Shown: positions 37,026 through 45,528 of the stretch, one piece after another
Position numbering within the stretch: position 1 is the stretch's first letter
Layout of the letters: the number at the start of each line of letters is the position of its first letter
Assembly (NCBI RefSeq): GCF_003944705.1
Contig: NZ_RWIS01000002.1
Coordinates: 398,243 to 462,242 of the forward strand
Length of the DNA stretch: 64,000 nt
From: Hymenobacter metallilatus
GTDB taxonomy: Bacteria > Bacteroidota > Bacteroidia > Cytophagales > Hymenobacteraceae
Direction of reading: 5' to 3'
Program-made: the position numbers and the translations under genes
Notes under the pieces: generated by a model
What the model saw: only the letters and a program-made list of their open reading frames with translations
What the model was told of the DNA's origin: nothing
The model's database searches: none

Positions 37026-37124
37026 AGTTGTCAGTTTTTAGTTGTCTGTTGTTAGTGCTTAGACTGCTGGTTGTCTACTCTCAGCGTTGGTTCTGACAAC
37101 AGACAACTAGCAACTGACAACTAG
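37026..37124. repeat. Low-complexity inverted repeat between the ureidopropionase and preT genes
   Basis: Arms 37026-37055 (AGTTGTCAGTTTTTAGTTGT and on) and 37093-37124 are near-perfect reverse complements; the right arm stops one base before the stop codon of the ureidopropionase gene. The centre of about 37 bases is unique. Confidence 0.85.
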
Positions 37125-37125
37125 C

Positions 37126-37992
37126 TTACAGTTCCACCAGCTTCTCGTAGGTTTCGGGGCGCCGGTCGCGGAAGAACTGCCAGGTATTGCGCACCTCCTC
37201 AATCATGTCGAGGTCGAATTCGGTGATGAGCAGCTCGTCGTTTTCTTCGGAAGCCTGGGCCAGAATCTGGCCGCGCGGGTCCACGAAGTAGCTGGTGCCG
37301 TAGAACTTGCCCAGGTTCCAGGGTTTTTCCTGGCCTACGCGGTTAATGCAACCCATGAAGTAGCCGTTGGCCGCCGCGTGTGCGGGTTGCTCCAGCTTCC
37401 AGAGGTACTGCGAGAGGCCGGCTACGGTAGCAGAGGGGTTGTACACGATTTCCGCGCCGTTGAGGCCCAACACACGGGCTCCGTCGGGGAAGTGCCGGTC
37501 GTAACAGATGTACACGCCTACTTTGGCGTATTTGGTCTGGAACACGGGGTAGCCCAGGTTGCCGGGCTTGAAGAAGAACTTCTCCCAGAAACCGGAGGTG
37601 TGCGGAATGTGGTTTTTGCGGTACTTACCCAGGTAGGTGCCGTCGGCGTCGATAACGGCGGCGGTGTTGTAGAGGAAGCCCGCCGATTCCCGCTCGTACA
37701 CCGGCACTATCATCACCATGTTGTACTTGCGGGCGTATTCGGCCATGCGCTCCGTAGTCGGGCCGGGCACGGGCTCGGCGGAGGCATACCAGGCTTTGTC
37801 CTGGCCGGGGCAGAAGTAGGGGGTGTTGAAGATTTCCTGTAAACAGAGAATCTGCACGCCCTGGCGGCCGGCCTCCTCAATCAGCGGAATGTGCTTCTGC
37901 ACCATAGCTTCCTTGATTTCCTCAATCGTGCCTTCGCCTTCGGTTTTGGGCAGACTCATCTGAATCAGGCCGGATTTGATTATTCTGGGCAT
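37126..37992 (-). CDS. Beta-ureidopropionase (nitrilase superfamily)
   Basis: Predicted to split N-carbamoyl-beta-alanine into beta-alanine, CO2 and ammonia, third step of reductive pyrimidine breakdown. The 288-aa nitrilase fold shows the Glu-Lys-Cys triad: LQEIFNTPYF (Glu), GKYRKNHIPH (Lys) and VYICYDRHFPDG (Cys). Its position between dihydropyrimidinase and preT fits this role better than a general carbon-nitrogen hydrolase. ATG at 37992. The C-terminus EKLVEL precedes a TAA abutting a repeat arm. Confidence 0.92.
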   Translation of the reverse strand: MPRIIKSGLIQMSLPKTEGEGTIEEIKEAMVQKHIPLIEEAGRQGVQILCLQEIFNTPYFCPGQDKAWYASAEPVPGPTTERMAEYARKYNMVMIVPVYERESAGFLYNTAAVIDADGTYLGKYRKNHIPHTSGFWEKFFFKPGNLGYPVFQTKYAKVGVYICYDRHFPDGARVLGLNGAEIVYNPSATVAGLSQYLWKLEQPAHAAANGYFMGCINRVGQEKPWNLGKFYGTSYFVDPRGQILAQASEENDELLITEFDLDMIEEVRNTWQFFRDRRPETYEKLVEL

Positions 37993-37998
37993 GTCTTT

Positions 37999-38034
37999 TT
38001 GGAGTTTCTGGTTGCTTGTTTCTGGTTGCTAGTT
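37999..38034. repeat. Repeat arm after the four-helix-bundle gene
   Basis: A single arm of the GTTTCTGGTTGC family filling the gap between the ureidopropionase start and the four-helix-bundle stop. Its partners are at 38467-38499 and 38528-38560 on the other side of that gene. Confidence 0.75.
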
Positions 38035-38458
38035 ATTCGGGCTGGGCCGTAGCAGAATGATGCGTTGGCTGTTGGTACCGCTCTCCGCGCACGGTAGAAG
38101 TGCTCAGGTACTTGAGCAGGCCTTCAATCAGCCGGCCAATTTCTTCTGACAATTCCCGGAGCTCATCAAACTCCGTCTGGGTTAGATACTGCTGATCGAA
38201 TGCGCGGTAGAGTTGGGACCGTACTTCTCCGGCCGACCCTTTGGCTATACCCAGAAACTGGACAAATTCGCCACGTCCGCCCCGGTCAAATCCTTCTGCA
38301 ATGTTGTCCATCACCGACCCAGAAGCCCGGCGAATTTGGTCACGCAGCCCAAAATCACGCGCAAACTCTCCGGCCCGGGTGCAATCATAAATACGGCGTG
38401 TCAACTCCCTGGCCTTTTGCCAGGCGGTTAGCTCTTCAAACCTGGTAATTGTTGCCAT
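38033..38458 (-). CDS. Four-helix-bundle protein (23S rRNA IVP/S23 family)
   Basis: A 141-aa helical protein of the family encoded by 23S rRNA intervening sequences and related to the Avd accessory of diversity-generating retroelements. The sequence has the typical opening FEELTAWQKARELTRRIYDC, a second helix FGLRDQIRRASGSVMDNIAE, then GFDRGGRGEFVQFLGIAKGS and a final helix pair. Function of stand-alone copies is unknown. It interrupts the pyrimidine-degradation operon and is flanked on both sides by arms of the same low-complexity repeat, which suggests it was inserted into that element. No reverse transcriptase is nearby. Confidence 0.92.
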   Translation of the reverse strand: MATITRFEELTAWQKARELTRRIYDCTRAGEFARDFGLRDQIRRASGSVMDNIAEGFDRGGRGEFVQFLGIAKGSAGEVRSQLYRAFDQQYLTQTEFDELRELSEEIGRLIEGLLKYLSTSTVRGERYQQPTHHSATAQPE

Positions 38459-38466
38459 CTTTTCTG

Positions 38467-38560
38467 AGTTTCTGGTTTCTGGTTGCTTGTTTCTAGTTAA
38501 GGGCGCTTCGTTCGTCGGTGGCCTGTCAACTAGAAACAAGCAACCAGCAACTAGAAACTC
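38467..38560. repeat. Low-complexity inverted repeat between the dihydropyrimidinase and four-helix-bundle genes
   Basis: Arms 38467-38499 and 38528-38560, built of GTTTCTGGTTGCTTGTTTC-like units, are reverse complements. The dihydropyrimidinase stop TAG (38553-38551) and its last two codons (Ser-Phe, AGTTTC) are inside the right arm. Confidence 0.85.
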
Positions 38561-39927
38561 ACTTTCCCACGCTTGATGAATTGCCCGTAGCCGCGCCCAA
38601 CCTTGGTTTCGCCAGCATCCACGGCTACCTGGCCGCGCAGGAGCACGGTGGTGATTTTGCCGGTCAGCTCGTGGCCTTCGTAGGCGGAGTAGTCCACGTT
38701 CATGTGGTGGGTTGCGGCCGAAATGGTGTGCTTCTTTTTGGGGTCGATGAGCACCAGGTCCGCGTCGGCGCCGATGCTGATGGTGCCTTTGCGGGGAAAC
38801 ATGCCGAAGATTTTGGCCGCGTTGGTGCTGGTCACTTCCACAAACCTCTGCGGGCTGATGCGGCCCTTCATCACGCCCTCCGAAAACAGCAGCTCCATGC
38901 GGTGCTCGATGGCCGGGTGCCCGTTCGGAATCTTCGAAAAGTCGTCCCGGCCCATTTGCTTCTGCTCCCACCTGAACGGGCAATGGTCGGTGCCCACTAC
39001 CTGCACCAAGCCCTGGTTGATGCCGGCCCAGAGCGTGGCCTGGTCCTTCGGCTCCCGTAGCGGCGGCGACATCACCCACTTGGCTCCCTCAAAGTCTTCG
39101 CCGTACAGCGAAGCATCCAGCAGCAGATACTGAATGCAGGTTTCCACGAACACCCGCTGGTTGCGCTCAGTGGCCCGGCGCACCTGGTTGAGCGCCCCCT
39201 CGCAGGTGAGGTGCACGATGTAGGCATTGACGCCGGTGTAGTTGGCAATATCAGCGAAGCGGCCCGAGGCTTCGGCTTCCGTCACTTCGGGCTGGGAGAG
39301 GTAGTGGTAGCGGGGCGTGAGCTGGCCGGCGGCGCGGTGCTGGGCAATGAGCGTATCAATCAGGTCGCCGTTGGTGGCGTGGGCCGTCACGAGGCCGCCG
39401 TGCTTGCGTACCTCCTGCATCAGCCCCACCATCTGCGCGTCGTCAATCATGAGGGCACCCTTGTAGGCCATGAAGGTTTTGAAGGACGTAATGCCCTCGG
39501 CCACCATGTCCTTGATTTCCTCCCGGGTGCCGGGGTTGAAATCCGTCACGGCCATGTGGAAGGAGTAGTCGCCCACGGCGGTGCCGGTGGCCCGGCCTTG
39601 CCACTCCGTCAGGGCCTCCCGTAAGCTGTGGCCCTGCTTCTGCAACACAAAATCAATAACGGTAGTAGTGCCGCCGTGCAAAGCGGCGCGGGTGCCGGTT
39701 TCGTGGGTGTCGGAGCTGAACGTGCCCATAAACGGCATATCCAGGTGTACGTGCGGGTCGATGCCGCCGGGCAGCACCAGCTTGCCGGTGGCGTCGATAA
39801 CCTGCGCATCAGCCGGTGCGGGGAGGTTTCTGCCGATGGCGGCAATGGTTTCGCCTTCGGTGAGAATGTCGCAAATGGAATCCGAGTCAGCGGTAATGAC
39901 GCGGCCGTTTTTTATCAGGATAGCCAT
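38551..39927 (-). CDS. Dihydropyrimidinase
   Basis: Zinc amidohydrolase that opens dihydrouracil to N-carbamoyl-beta-alanine. The 458-aa product has metal ligands HVH in GGIDPHVHLDMP, the carboxylated-lysine region FKTFMAYKGAL, VTAHATNGD, YIVHLTCEGAL and GTDHCPF, in family order. Length is typical. It is upstream of the four-helix-bundle gene on the same transcript. The C-terminal Ser-Phe and stop come from a repeat arm, so the native end may have been slightly altered. Confidence 0.95.
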   Translation of the reverse strand: MAILIKNGRVITADSDSICDILTEGETIAAIGRNLPAPADAQVIDATGKLVLPGGIDPHVHLDMPFMGTFSSDTHETGTRAALHGGTTTVIDFVLQKQGHSLREALTEWQGRATGTAVGDYSFHMAVTDFNPGTREEIKDMVAEGITSFKTFMAYKGALMIDDAQMVGLMQEVRKHGGLVTAHATNGDLIDTLIAQHRAAGQLTPRYHYLSQPEVTEAEASGRFADIANYTGVNAYIVHLTCEGALNQVRRATERNQRVFVETCIQYLLLDASLYGEDFEGAKWVMSPPLREPKDQATLWAGINQGLVQVVGTDHCPFRWEQKQMGRDDFSKIPNGHPAIEHRMELLFSEGVMKGRISPQRFVEVTSTNAAKIFGMFPRKGTISIGADADLVLIDPKKKHTISAATHHMNVDYSAYEGHELTGKITTVLLRGQVAVDAGETKVGRGYGQFIKRGKVSF

Positions 39928-39931
39928 GTTT

Positions 39932-40041
39932 TCAATTAAAAATTAAAAGTGAAAAATTAAAAACGGCTAGGGTCTTGGGGCGGGTAAGATGCTCCTTTGA
40001 GTTCTCCGGGATTTAATTTTTAATTCTCAATTTTTAATTGA
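39932..40041. repeat. AT-rich inverted repeat between the aminotransferase and dihydropyrimidinase genes
   Basis: Arms 39932-39961 (TCAATTAAAAATTAAAAGTG and on) and 40012-40041 are reverse complements apart from a few internal positions. The aminotransferase stop TAA (40036-40034) and its last codons are in the right arm. The 50-base centre is GC-rich. Confidence 0.87.
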
Positions 40042-41386
40042 CATGCTGGTCGGCAATCCGCAGAGCCTCCGAAATGATGGCCAGACCTTCGTCCAGCTCA
40101 TCTTTCGTGATGTTGAGGGGTGGGGCAATGAAGATGTAGTTCCAGCGCACGAAGGTGTACATGCCCAGCTCCCGGATGCGGGCCGCCACCTGGTTCATCA
40201 CGTCCATTTGTGAAGGCGCGGCGTTCCAGGGGGCCATCGGCTCTTTGGTGTCCCGGTTCTTCACCAGCTCCAGGCAGCCAAACAGGCCCGTATTGCGCCA
40301 GTCGCCGATGCTGGGGTGCTCACCCATCAGGTCGCAGATGCGGGCGTCGAGGTAGTGGCCCAGCTCCCGCACGTTTTCCAGCATGTTTTCCTCCTCGTAG
40401 ATATCGAGCACGGCCACGGCGGCGGCGCAGGATACGGGGTGGGCCGAGTAGGTGAGGCCCAGCGGCAGGGGCCGCTCATCAAAGTAGTGGGCAATCTGCT
40501 CGTCCACCATCACCGCGCCCAGCGGTAGGTAGCCGGCCGTAATGCCCTTGGCCATGCACATCAGATCCACTTTCACGCCGTGGTGGTCGGAGCCGAACCA
40601 CCGGCCGGTGCGCCCGAAGCCCGACATCACCTCGTCGGCAATGAGCAGAATGCCGTGCCGGTCGCAGATTTCGCGCACCCGCTGCCAATAGCCGGGCGGG
40701 TACTTGATGCAGCCCGAGGTGCCCGACTCACCCTCCAGGATAACGGCCGCCACGCTGCCCGGATTCTCGTAGCCGATGATGCGCTCCATGGCGGCGGCGG
40801 CCCGCTCGGCGCACTCCTCGGGCGTGCGGCTGTACCAGGGGCAGCGGTAGAAATAGGGGTTTTCCACGTGCACCGTGCCGGGCATGGCCTGCGAGTCGAC
40901 GGCGAATTTGCGCGGGTCGCCGCCCACGCTGATGGCCCCGTACGACGCGCCATGAAACGACTGGTACAGCGACACGATTTTGTGGCGACCGGTGTACACG
41001 CGGGCCAGCTTCACGGCGTTTTCGATGCTCTCGGCTCCGCCCAGAGTGAAAAAGGCTTTGGTGAGGTTGGGCGCGGTGATGTCGGCCAGGCGGCGTCCCA
41101 GGTCACCGCGGGCCTTGGTAATCATGCCGGGGTACACGTAGCTCAGCTCCCGCATCTGAGCGGCCACGGCCTCGGTCACCTTCTGGTTGCCGTGGCCGAT
41201 GTTCACGTTCATCAGCTGCGAGCTGAAATCGATGTAGCGTTTGCCGTCCCGGTCCCAGAGGTACACGCCCTCGGCCCGCTCGGCGCTAATCGGGTTCAGC
41301 CCTGCCTGCTTCGACCACGAAAACAGCGTGTAATCGAGGTTGTCCTGCAGAATCTGCTGCTTATCGGTGTCGAAGGTGGTTTCCAT
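40034..41386 (-). CDS. Class III aminotransferase, probable beta-alanine:pyruvate type
   Basis: PLP enzyme predicted to turn beta-alanine into malonate semialdehyde. The 450-aa product has the omega-transaminase signature LLIADEVMSGFGRTGRWFGS and the Schiff-base lysine in MCMAKGITAGYLPLGAVMV; the phosphate loop is FFTLGGAESIENAVKLAR. The specificity is inferred from its place between dihydropyrimidinase and a malonic/methylmalonate-semialdehyde dehydrogenase; taurine or other omega-amino acids are alternatives. The C-terminal codons overlap the AT-rich repeat arm. Confidence 0.9.
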   Translation of the reverse strand: METTFDTDKQQILQDNLDYTLFSWSKQAGLNPISAERAEGVYLWDRDGKRYIDFSSQLMNVNIGHGNQKVTEAVAAQMRELSYVYPGMITKARGDLGRRLADITAPNLTKAFFTLGGAESIENAVKLARVYTGRHKIVSLYQSFHGASYGAISVGGDPRKFAVDSQAMPGTVHVENPYFYRCPWYSRTPEECAERAAAAMERIIGYENPGSVAAVILEGESGTSGCIKYPPGYWQRVREICDRHGILLIADEVMSGFGRTGRWFGSDHHGVKVDLMCMAKGITAGYLPLGAVMVDEQIAHYFDERPLPLGLTYSAHPVSCAAAVAVLDIYEEENMLENVRELGHYLDARICDLMGEHPSIGDWRNTGLFGCLELVKNRDTKEPMAPWNAAPSQMDVMNQVAARIRELGMYTFVRWNYIFIAPPLNITKDELDEGLAIISEALRIADQHVN

Positions 41387-41434
41387 ATGGCGTAAGGGCG
41401 TGGCGGGATTGAAAGTGCTTCCTGGAAAATATGG

Positions 41435-41851
41435 CTAAATATTCTCAGGGTAACGGGTGCTGAATGTGACTTCTTTCACACCTAGTTTATTGCACAGCTG
41501 GTTGAAGACCTCCTCCGTCAATGGCCCATAAACCGGCTGATCTTGGGAGTCACTTTTCGTTCGTTTGATAAGATAGTAGTGTGTTACTGACTCCAGAACC
41601 TCACTGTCAAATTCACCGGCTAAAGGGTGCTGTTTTACGAATAGGTATTCTGAATTATAGCCTACTGCAGCTACATAAGCCGGTACTATTTCTTCTGTAT
41701 TATAAAGGGCACGGCGTATATGCAAGTCTATCCAAGTAACATCATAGTTATCTACAATATGGTCAGTGCCGTTATCGAACAAGCCAAAGCAACCCGATAA
41801 AAGCAAGCAGACCGCAGCAAAAATGCTGGTGTGCCAACGCGTATTATTCAT
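41435..41851 (-). CDS. AT-rich lipoprotein inside the pyrimidine operon, 138 aa
   Basis: Function unknown. A lipoprotein signal ends at LLSGC (Cys 21). The mature part (YDVTWIDLHIRRALYNTEEI, then YNSEYLFVKQHPL) resembles DUF3997-type lipoproteins; this is a recollection, not a search result. The start lies one base after the mmsA stop, so it is surely co-transcribed, yet its base composition is much poorer in G+C than both neighbours. No role in pyrimidine breakdown is apparent; it looks like a later insertion. Confidence 0.72.
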   Translation of the reverse strand: MNNTRWHTSIFAAVCLLLSGCFGLFDNGTDHIVDNYDVTWIDLHIRRALYNTEEIVPAYVAAVGYNSEYLFVKQHPLAGEFDSEVLESVTHYYLIKRTKSDSQDQPVYGPLTEEVFNQLCNKLGVKEVTFSTRYPENI

Positions 41852-41852
41852 C

Positions 41853-43325
41853 CTAGCTCATCCAGTTCGTGCGCGACTCGGGGTTCCACTTGGTGGTTAC
41901 TTTCTTCATCTGGGTCCAGAACTCGATGGAGCTTTTGCCGGTGATGTCGCAGGCGCCGAATTTCGACTCGTTCCAGCCGCCGAAGGAGAATGGCTCCCGG
42001 GGCACGGGCACGCCGATGTTCACGCCTATCATGCCGGCCGAAGCGTGGTCCATGACGTAGCGGGCCAAGCCGCCGCTCTGGGTGAAGACGGCCGCCGCGT
42101 TGCCGTAGCTGGAGGCGTTTTCGATGGATAAAGCTTCATCCAGGGAGTTAGTGCGCATGATGGCCAGCACCGGCCCGAACACTTCCTCGCTGGCAATGGC
42201 CATGTCGGGCGTCACGTAGTCGATGATGGTGGGGCCAACGTAGTAGCCGTCTTCGTGGCCGGGCACGGTAGCTTGGCGGCCATCGAGCAGCACTTTCGCG
42301 CCGGCCTGCTCAGCTTCGGTGATGTAGCGCTCAATCCGCTCCTTGGCCTGCCGGCTGATAACGGAGCCCAGGTTCTGGCCGGGCACGATGCGGCGGGCTT
42401 CCTCCACCAGCTTGCCGATGATGTGGTCGACGCTGCCCACGGCCACCATGGCCGAGCCGGCCATGCACCGCTGCCCCGCGCAGCCCGACATGGAGGCGGC
42501 CACGTTGGAGGCCGTCATGTCGGGGTGGGCGTCGGGCAGCACCAGCAGGTGGTTTTTGGCCCCGCCCAGGGCCACGCACCGCTTCAGGTTGCCGGTGGCC
42601 CGGCGGTACACCACCTGGGCAATGCGCGTGGAACCCACAAACGACACCGCCTGAATAGCCGGATGGTCGCAGATGGCTTCCACGATTTCCCGGTCACCGT
42701 TTACCACGTTCAGCACGCCGTCGGGCAGGCCGGCCTGCTTCAGCAGCTCGGCGATGCGCACGGCGCTGAGCGGCACCAGCTCCGAGGGTTTCAGAATCAG
42801 GCAGTTGCCCAGCACCAGGGCGTTTGGGATGGTCCAGTGAGGAACCATGTTGGGGAAGTTGAACGGGGCAATGGAGGCCACCACGCCCAACGGCCGCTTC
42901 TCAATGCGGCATTCCACGCCCTTGCTCACTTCCAGTACCTCGCCAGCCACCAGCTGGGGCAGGGAGCAGGCAAACTCGGTTAGCTCAATGGCCTTTTCTA
43001 CCTCGGCCCGGGCCTCGTCCAAAGTTTTACCGTTTTCCTGGTGCACCAGCTCCGACAGCTCGGTCATGTGCTGCTCCAGCAGGGTTTTGTAGCGGTAGAA
43101 CACCTGCACCCGCTCCTTGATGGGCGTGGCCGACCAGGCCGGAAACGCCGCCTGGGCCGCCCGCACGGCCGCGTCCAGCTCGGCAGCTCCCGACAGGGGC
43201 ATTTCGGCCAGCACCGCGCCCGTCAGGGGGCTCTCCACCAACAGGGTAGCGGCGGCTTCGGACTCGACAAACTGACCGGCCACGTAGTTGTGTACAACCG
43301 GGTATTTTACAGTTTCTGCCTCCAT
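41853..43325 (-). CDS. mmsA: CoA-acylating (methyl)malonate-semialdehyde dehydrogenase
   Basis: Oxidises malonate semialdehyde to acetyl-CoA with CO2 release, the last step of the route encoded here. The 490-aa aldehyde dehydrogenase has VVASIAPFNFPNMVPHWTIP typical of the MMSDH branch, the glycine turn VSFVGSTRIAQVVY, and the catalytic Cys 287 in SGCAGQRCMAG. The C-terminal FGACDITGKSSIEFWTQMKK is also MMSDH-specific. First gene of the minus-strand pyrimidine set. Valine breakdown would be an alternative role, but the neighbours favour beta-alanine. Confidence 0.95.
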   Translation of the reverse strand: MEAETVKYPVVHNYVAGQFVESEAAATLLVESPLTGAVLAEMPLSGAAELDAAVRAAQAAFPAWSATPIKERVQVFYRYKTLLEQHMTELSELVHQENGKTLDEARAEVEKAIELTEFACSLPQLVAGEVLEVSKGVECRIEKRPLGVVASIAPFNFPNMVPHWTIPNALVLGNCLILKPSELVPLSAVRIAELLKQAGLPDGVLNVVNGDREIVEAICDHPAIQAVSFVGSTRIAQVVYRRATGNLKRCVALGGAKNHLLVLPDAHPDMTASNVAASMSGCAGQRCMAGSAMVAVGSVDHIIGKLVEEARRIVPGQNLGSVISRQAKERIERYITEAEQAGAKVLLDGRQATVPGHEDGYYVGPTIIDYVTPDMAIASEEVFGPVLAIMRTNSLDEALSIENASSYGNAAAVFTQSGGLARYVMDHASAGMIGVNIGVPVPREPFSFGGWNESKFGACDITGKSSIEFWTQMKKVTTKWNPESRTNWMS

Positions 43326-43481
43326 GTTACGTAATTGTTAAGTATCCGCAAGTAATGGGTTTTTCCACAACAACCTACGGGCCACCGGAATTTTATCCTC
43401 TTATCTGAAGAAATATACCGAATGGTAAGCAGCTGAAAAATAGGCAGCCCGTAGCGTAGCAGTTTGATAACACCCCGGCCC

Positions 43482-43522
43482 ACGCCAGTCAGGCCCGCAC
43501 GGCTGGCGGGCCTGACTGGCGT
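43482..43522. terminator. Strong hairpin upstream of mmsA, downstream of the hydrolase gene
   Basis: A perfect 17-bp stem (43482-43498 with 43506-43522) with a 7-base loop. It is 45 bases after the hydrolase stop on the minus strand but has no T-run, so it is either a factor-dependent terminator or an mRNA hairpin. The remaining bases of the 43326-43566 gap show no gene. Confidence 0.6.
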
Positions 43523-43566
43523 ACTTCGGTGCCTTGTAGTATTAAGGCGGGATGGTCGGAATAGTG

Positions 43567-44532
43567 CTATTGTGCCGCGCCGGCCCGTGGCAGGAAATGC
43601 CGGATGGTTTGCTCCCACAGGGCGCGGTGCCGCCGCCAGTAGGGCTCATGGCCGGAACCCACGAAATCCTGCCGCTGCCTAGGGCCAGCCAGGGCCGCGA
43701 AAATGGCGTCGGTTTCCTGGCGGGTCACGCGCGGGTCGGCGGTGCCCCAGAGCAGCAGGGTAGGCGTGCGTACCCGGGCGGCGTAGCGGGTGGCGTCGAG
43801 GTCAAAGGCCTGAAAATTGTTTTCCACTCCGCCCCAGAACACGAGCAGGTTGGCCATCGGGAAAGAAGGGACGTGCATGAAGCGGAAGCGGCCTTGCGCC
43901 GTCTGGAGCATGGAGCCGTAGGGGCATTCCAGCACGTTGGCGGCGGGCCGCACGCCCAACTCGGCCTCGGCCCGGAGCGTGGCCACGGCTCCCATGGAGT
44001 TGGCATACACCACCACCGGGCCGCCCCGCCGTTGCAGCCAGCTTACCACCGCAGCCACGTCGGCGGCTTCGTGGCGGCCCACAGTGCACACGTTGCCCTC
44101 GGAGCCGCCGTTGCCGGCAAAGTCCGTGAGCAGCACGTTGTAGCCGAGGCGGCGGAAGTAGCCGGCTTCGGTAAGCAGCTTGCCTTTGGAGCTGGTGTAG
44201 CCGTGAAACAGGGCCACCGTGCCGCGCGGGCGGGCCACCGGACCGTACCAGCACTCCAGCCGGCCGTTGGGGCTGGGCAGGTGCAGGGTGGCATACGGAA
44301 AGTCGGGCCGCTGCTGGTTAACAGGCTTGGGGTTTTGGATGCCCGTCAGCAGCACCCACAGCTTCTGCCCGGCCGTGAGCTGCTCGGGGTTGTTGGTGTG
44401 CGGGCCGGCCTCAGTAGTAAAGTGGGTGAAGCGCCAGGCGTGAAAAGCGGCCACCACGTTCAGGCCCGCAAACACCACGGCCGCCAGCACCAAGGTGCGG
44501 CGGCCGTAGCGGTACCGTTTCTTCGCGGCCAT
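43567..44532 (-). CDS. Membrane-anchored alpha/beta hydrolase, 321 aa
   Basis: Predicted serine hydrolase with an N-terminal transmembrane anchor (LVLAAVVFAGLNVVAAF). The fold shows the oxyanion region ALFHGYTSSKG, a nucleophile elbow VVYANSMGAVA (Ser within ANSMG rather than GxSxG), the acid GTADPRV and the catalytic His in GSGHEPYW. It overlaps the pseudouridine synthase gene by one base (TAATG) and is co-transcribed after it. Substrate unknown. Confidence 0.87.
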   Translation of the reverse strand: MAAKKRYRYGRRTLVLAAVVFAGLNVVAAFHAWRFTHFTTEAGPHTNNPEQLTAGQKLWVLLTGIQNPKPVNQQRPDFPYATLHLPSPNGRLECWYGPVARPRGTVALFHGYTSSKGKLLTEAGYFRRLGYNVLLTDFAGNGGSEGNVCTVGRHEAADVAAVVSWLQRRGGPVVVYANSMGAVATLRAEAELGVRPAANVLECPYGSMLQTAQGRFRFMHVPSFPMANLLVFWGGVENNFQAFDLDATRYAARVRTPTLLLWGTADPRVTRQETDAIFAALAGPRQRQDFVGSGHEPYWRRHRALWEQTIRHFLPRAGAAQ

Positions 44533-45476
44533 TAGCCGCGCCCGGGGCGTTTGCCGCCTGTGGGGCCGGGTTTGCGGCCGGTGCTGCCGGGGCGGCCACC
44601 GGGGGCGGCAGGACCCCGGCCAGTGGGTTTGGCTCCCGGCTTGCGGCCGGCTCCGCCCGTCGCCGAGGGTTTTGCGCCGCCGCTTTTGCTGCCCGCTGGC
44701 TTGGGGGCGAACGAGCCGGTACCGGCCGGGCGGCCCGCGCCTCGGCTGCCAGCGGCGCGTTTGGTGCCTTCTGATGCCGATTTAGGCGCGTTGCGGTTGA
44801 AGCCGCCCGTGGGGGCAGGTTTGGCGTTGGCCGGCCGCACACCGCCGGGCCAGTACTCAGAGCCTTTGTTGGGTGTTTTGAAGGTGCCGGCGGCGGCCGT
44901 CTGGGCGGCCATGTCGTCGGTGAGGGCGCGGACCTCCTTTTCGGTCAGCTCGCGCCACTGGCCGGGCCGCAGGTCGGCTACTTTGAGGTCGGCCAGCTGC
45001 ACGCGCACCAGGCGCAGGGTGGGGAAGCCCACGGCGGCCGTCATCTTGCGCACCTGCCGGTTCATGCCCTGAGAAATGCGAATCTGCACCCAGCTGGTGG
45101 GAATGGCGGCCCGGAAGCGCACCGGCTTGCTCCGTTCCCAGAGCTGGGGCGCGTCGGGCAGCAGTTCCACCTCGGCGGGGCTGGTGAAGCCGGTTTTCAG
45201 GTCCACGCCGCGCCGCAGGTTCTCCAGGGCTTCCTCAGTGGGCACGCCTTCTACCTGCACCCAATAGGTTTTCGGCACCTTAAAGCGGGGCTCGGACAGG
45301 CGGTGCTGGAGCTGCTTGTCGTCGGTGAGCAGCACCAGGCCCTCGGAGTCGTAGTCGAGGCGGCCAACGGGGTAGATGCTGGGTACGTCCACGAAGTCCT
45401 TAAGCGTTTGCCGGCCATTTTCGTCGGTGAACTGAGTCAGGACTTCGTAGGGCTTGTTGAGCAGTATGTAGCGCAT
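44532..45476 (-). CDS. 23S rRNA pseudouridine synthase, RluE/RsuA family, with long basic tail
   Basis: Converts a uridine in 23S rRNA to pseudouridine. Residues 1-190 are the catalytic domain: YILLNKPYEVLTQF, the catalytic-Asp motif PVGRLDYDSEGLVLLT, and QIRISQGMNRQVRKMTAAVG. The size and lack of an S4 domain match RluE rather than RluB/RluF. Residues about 210-314 are a low-complexity Gly/Pro/Lys/Arg tail (GRKPGAKPTGRGPAAPGG), common on RNA-binding proteins of this phylum. The promoter box lies 42 bases upstream. Confidence 0.92.
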   Translation of the reverse strand: MRYILLNKPYEVLTQFTDENGRQTLKDFVDVPSIYPVGRLDYDSEGLVLLTDDKQLQHRLSEPRFKVPKTYWVQVEGVPTEEALENLRRGVDLKTGFTSPAEVELLPDAPQLWERSKPVRFRAAIPTSWVQIRISQGMNRQVRKMTAAVGFPTLRLVRVQLADLKVADLRPGQWRELTEKEVRALTDDMAAQTAAAGTFKTPNKGSEYWPGGVRPANAKPAPTGGFNRNAPKSASEGTKRAAGSRGAGRPAGTGSFAPKPAGSKSGGAKPSATGGAGRKPGAKPTGRGPAAPGGRPGSTGRKPGPTGGKRPGRG

Positions 45477-45517
45477 GCGGGGCGTGGGTTTTGCAGCCCA
45501 CCTTCAGATGTAAGCGG

Positions 45518-45525
45518 CAAAGGTA
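45518..45525 (-). promoter_or_regulatory. -7 promoter element of the pseudouridine synthase gene
   Basis: TACCTTTG on the minus strand fits TAnnTTTG, 41 bases upstream of the ATG. Confidence 0.5.
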
Positions 45526-45528
45526 CGG

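Noticed and set aside
38033..38458. A diversity-generating retroelement around the four-helix-bundle gene
   Set aside because: No reverse transcriptase or template/variable repeat pair with adenine-specific changes was found nearby.
43307..43618. A 103-codon minus-strand frame across the gap before mmsA
   Set aside because: It runs through a perfect 17-bp hairpin and overlaps the ends of two real genes; the product has no pattern.
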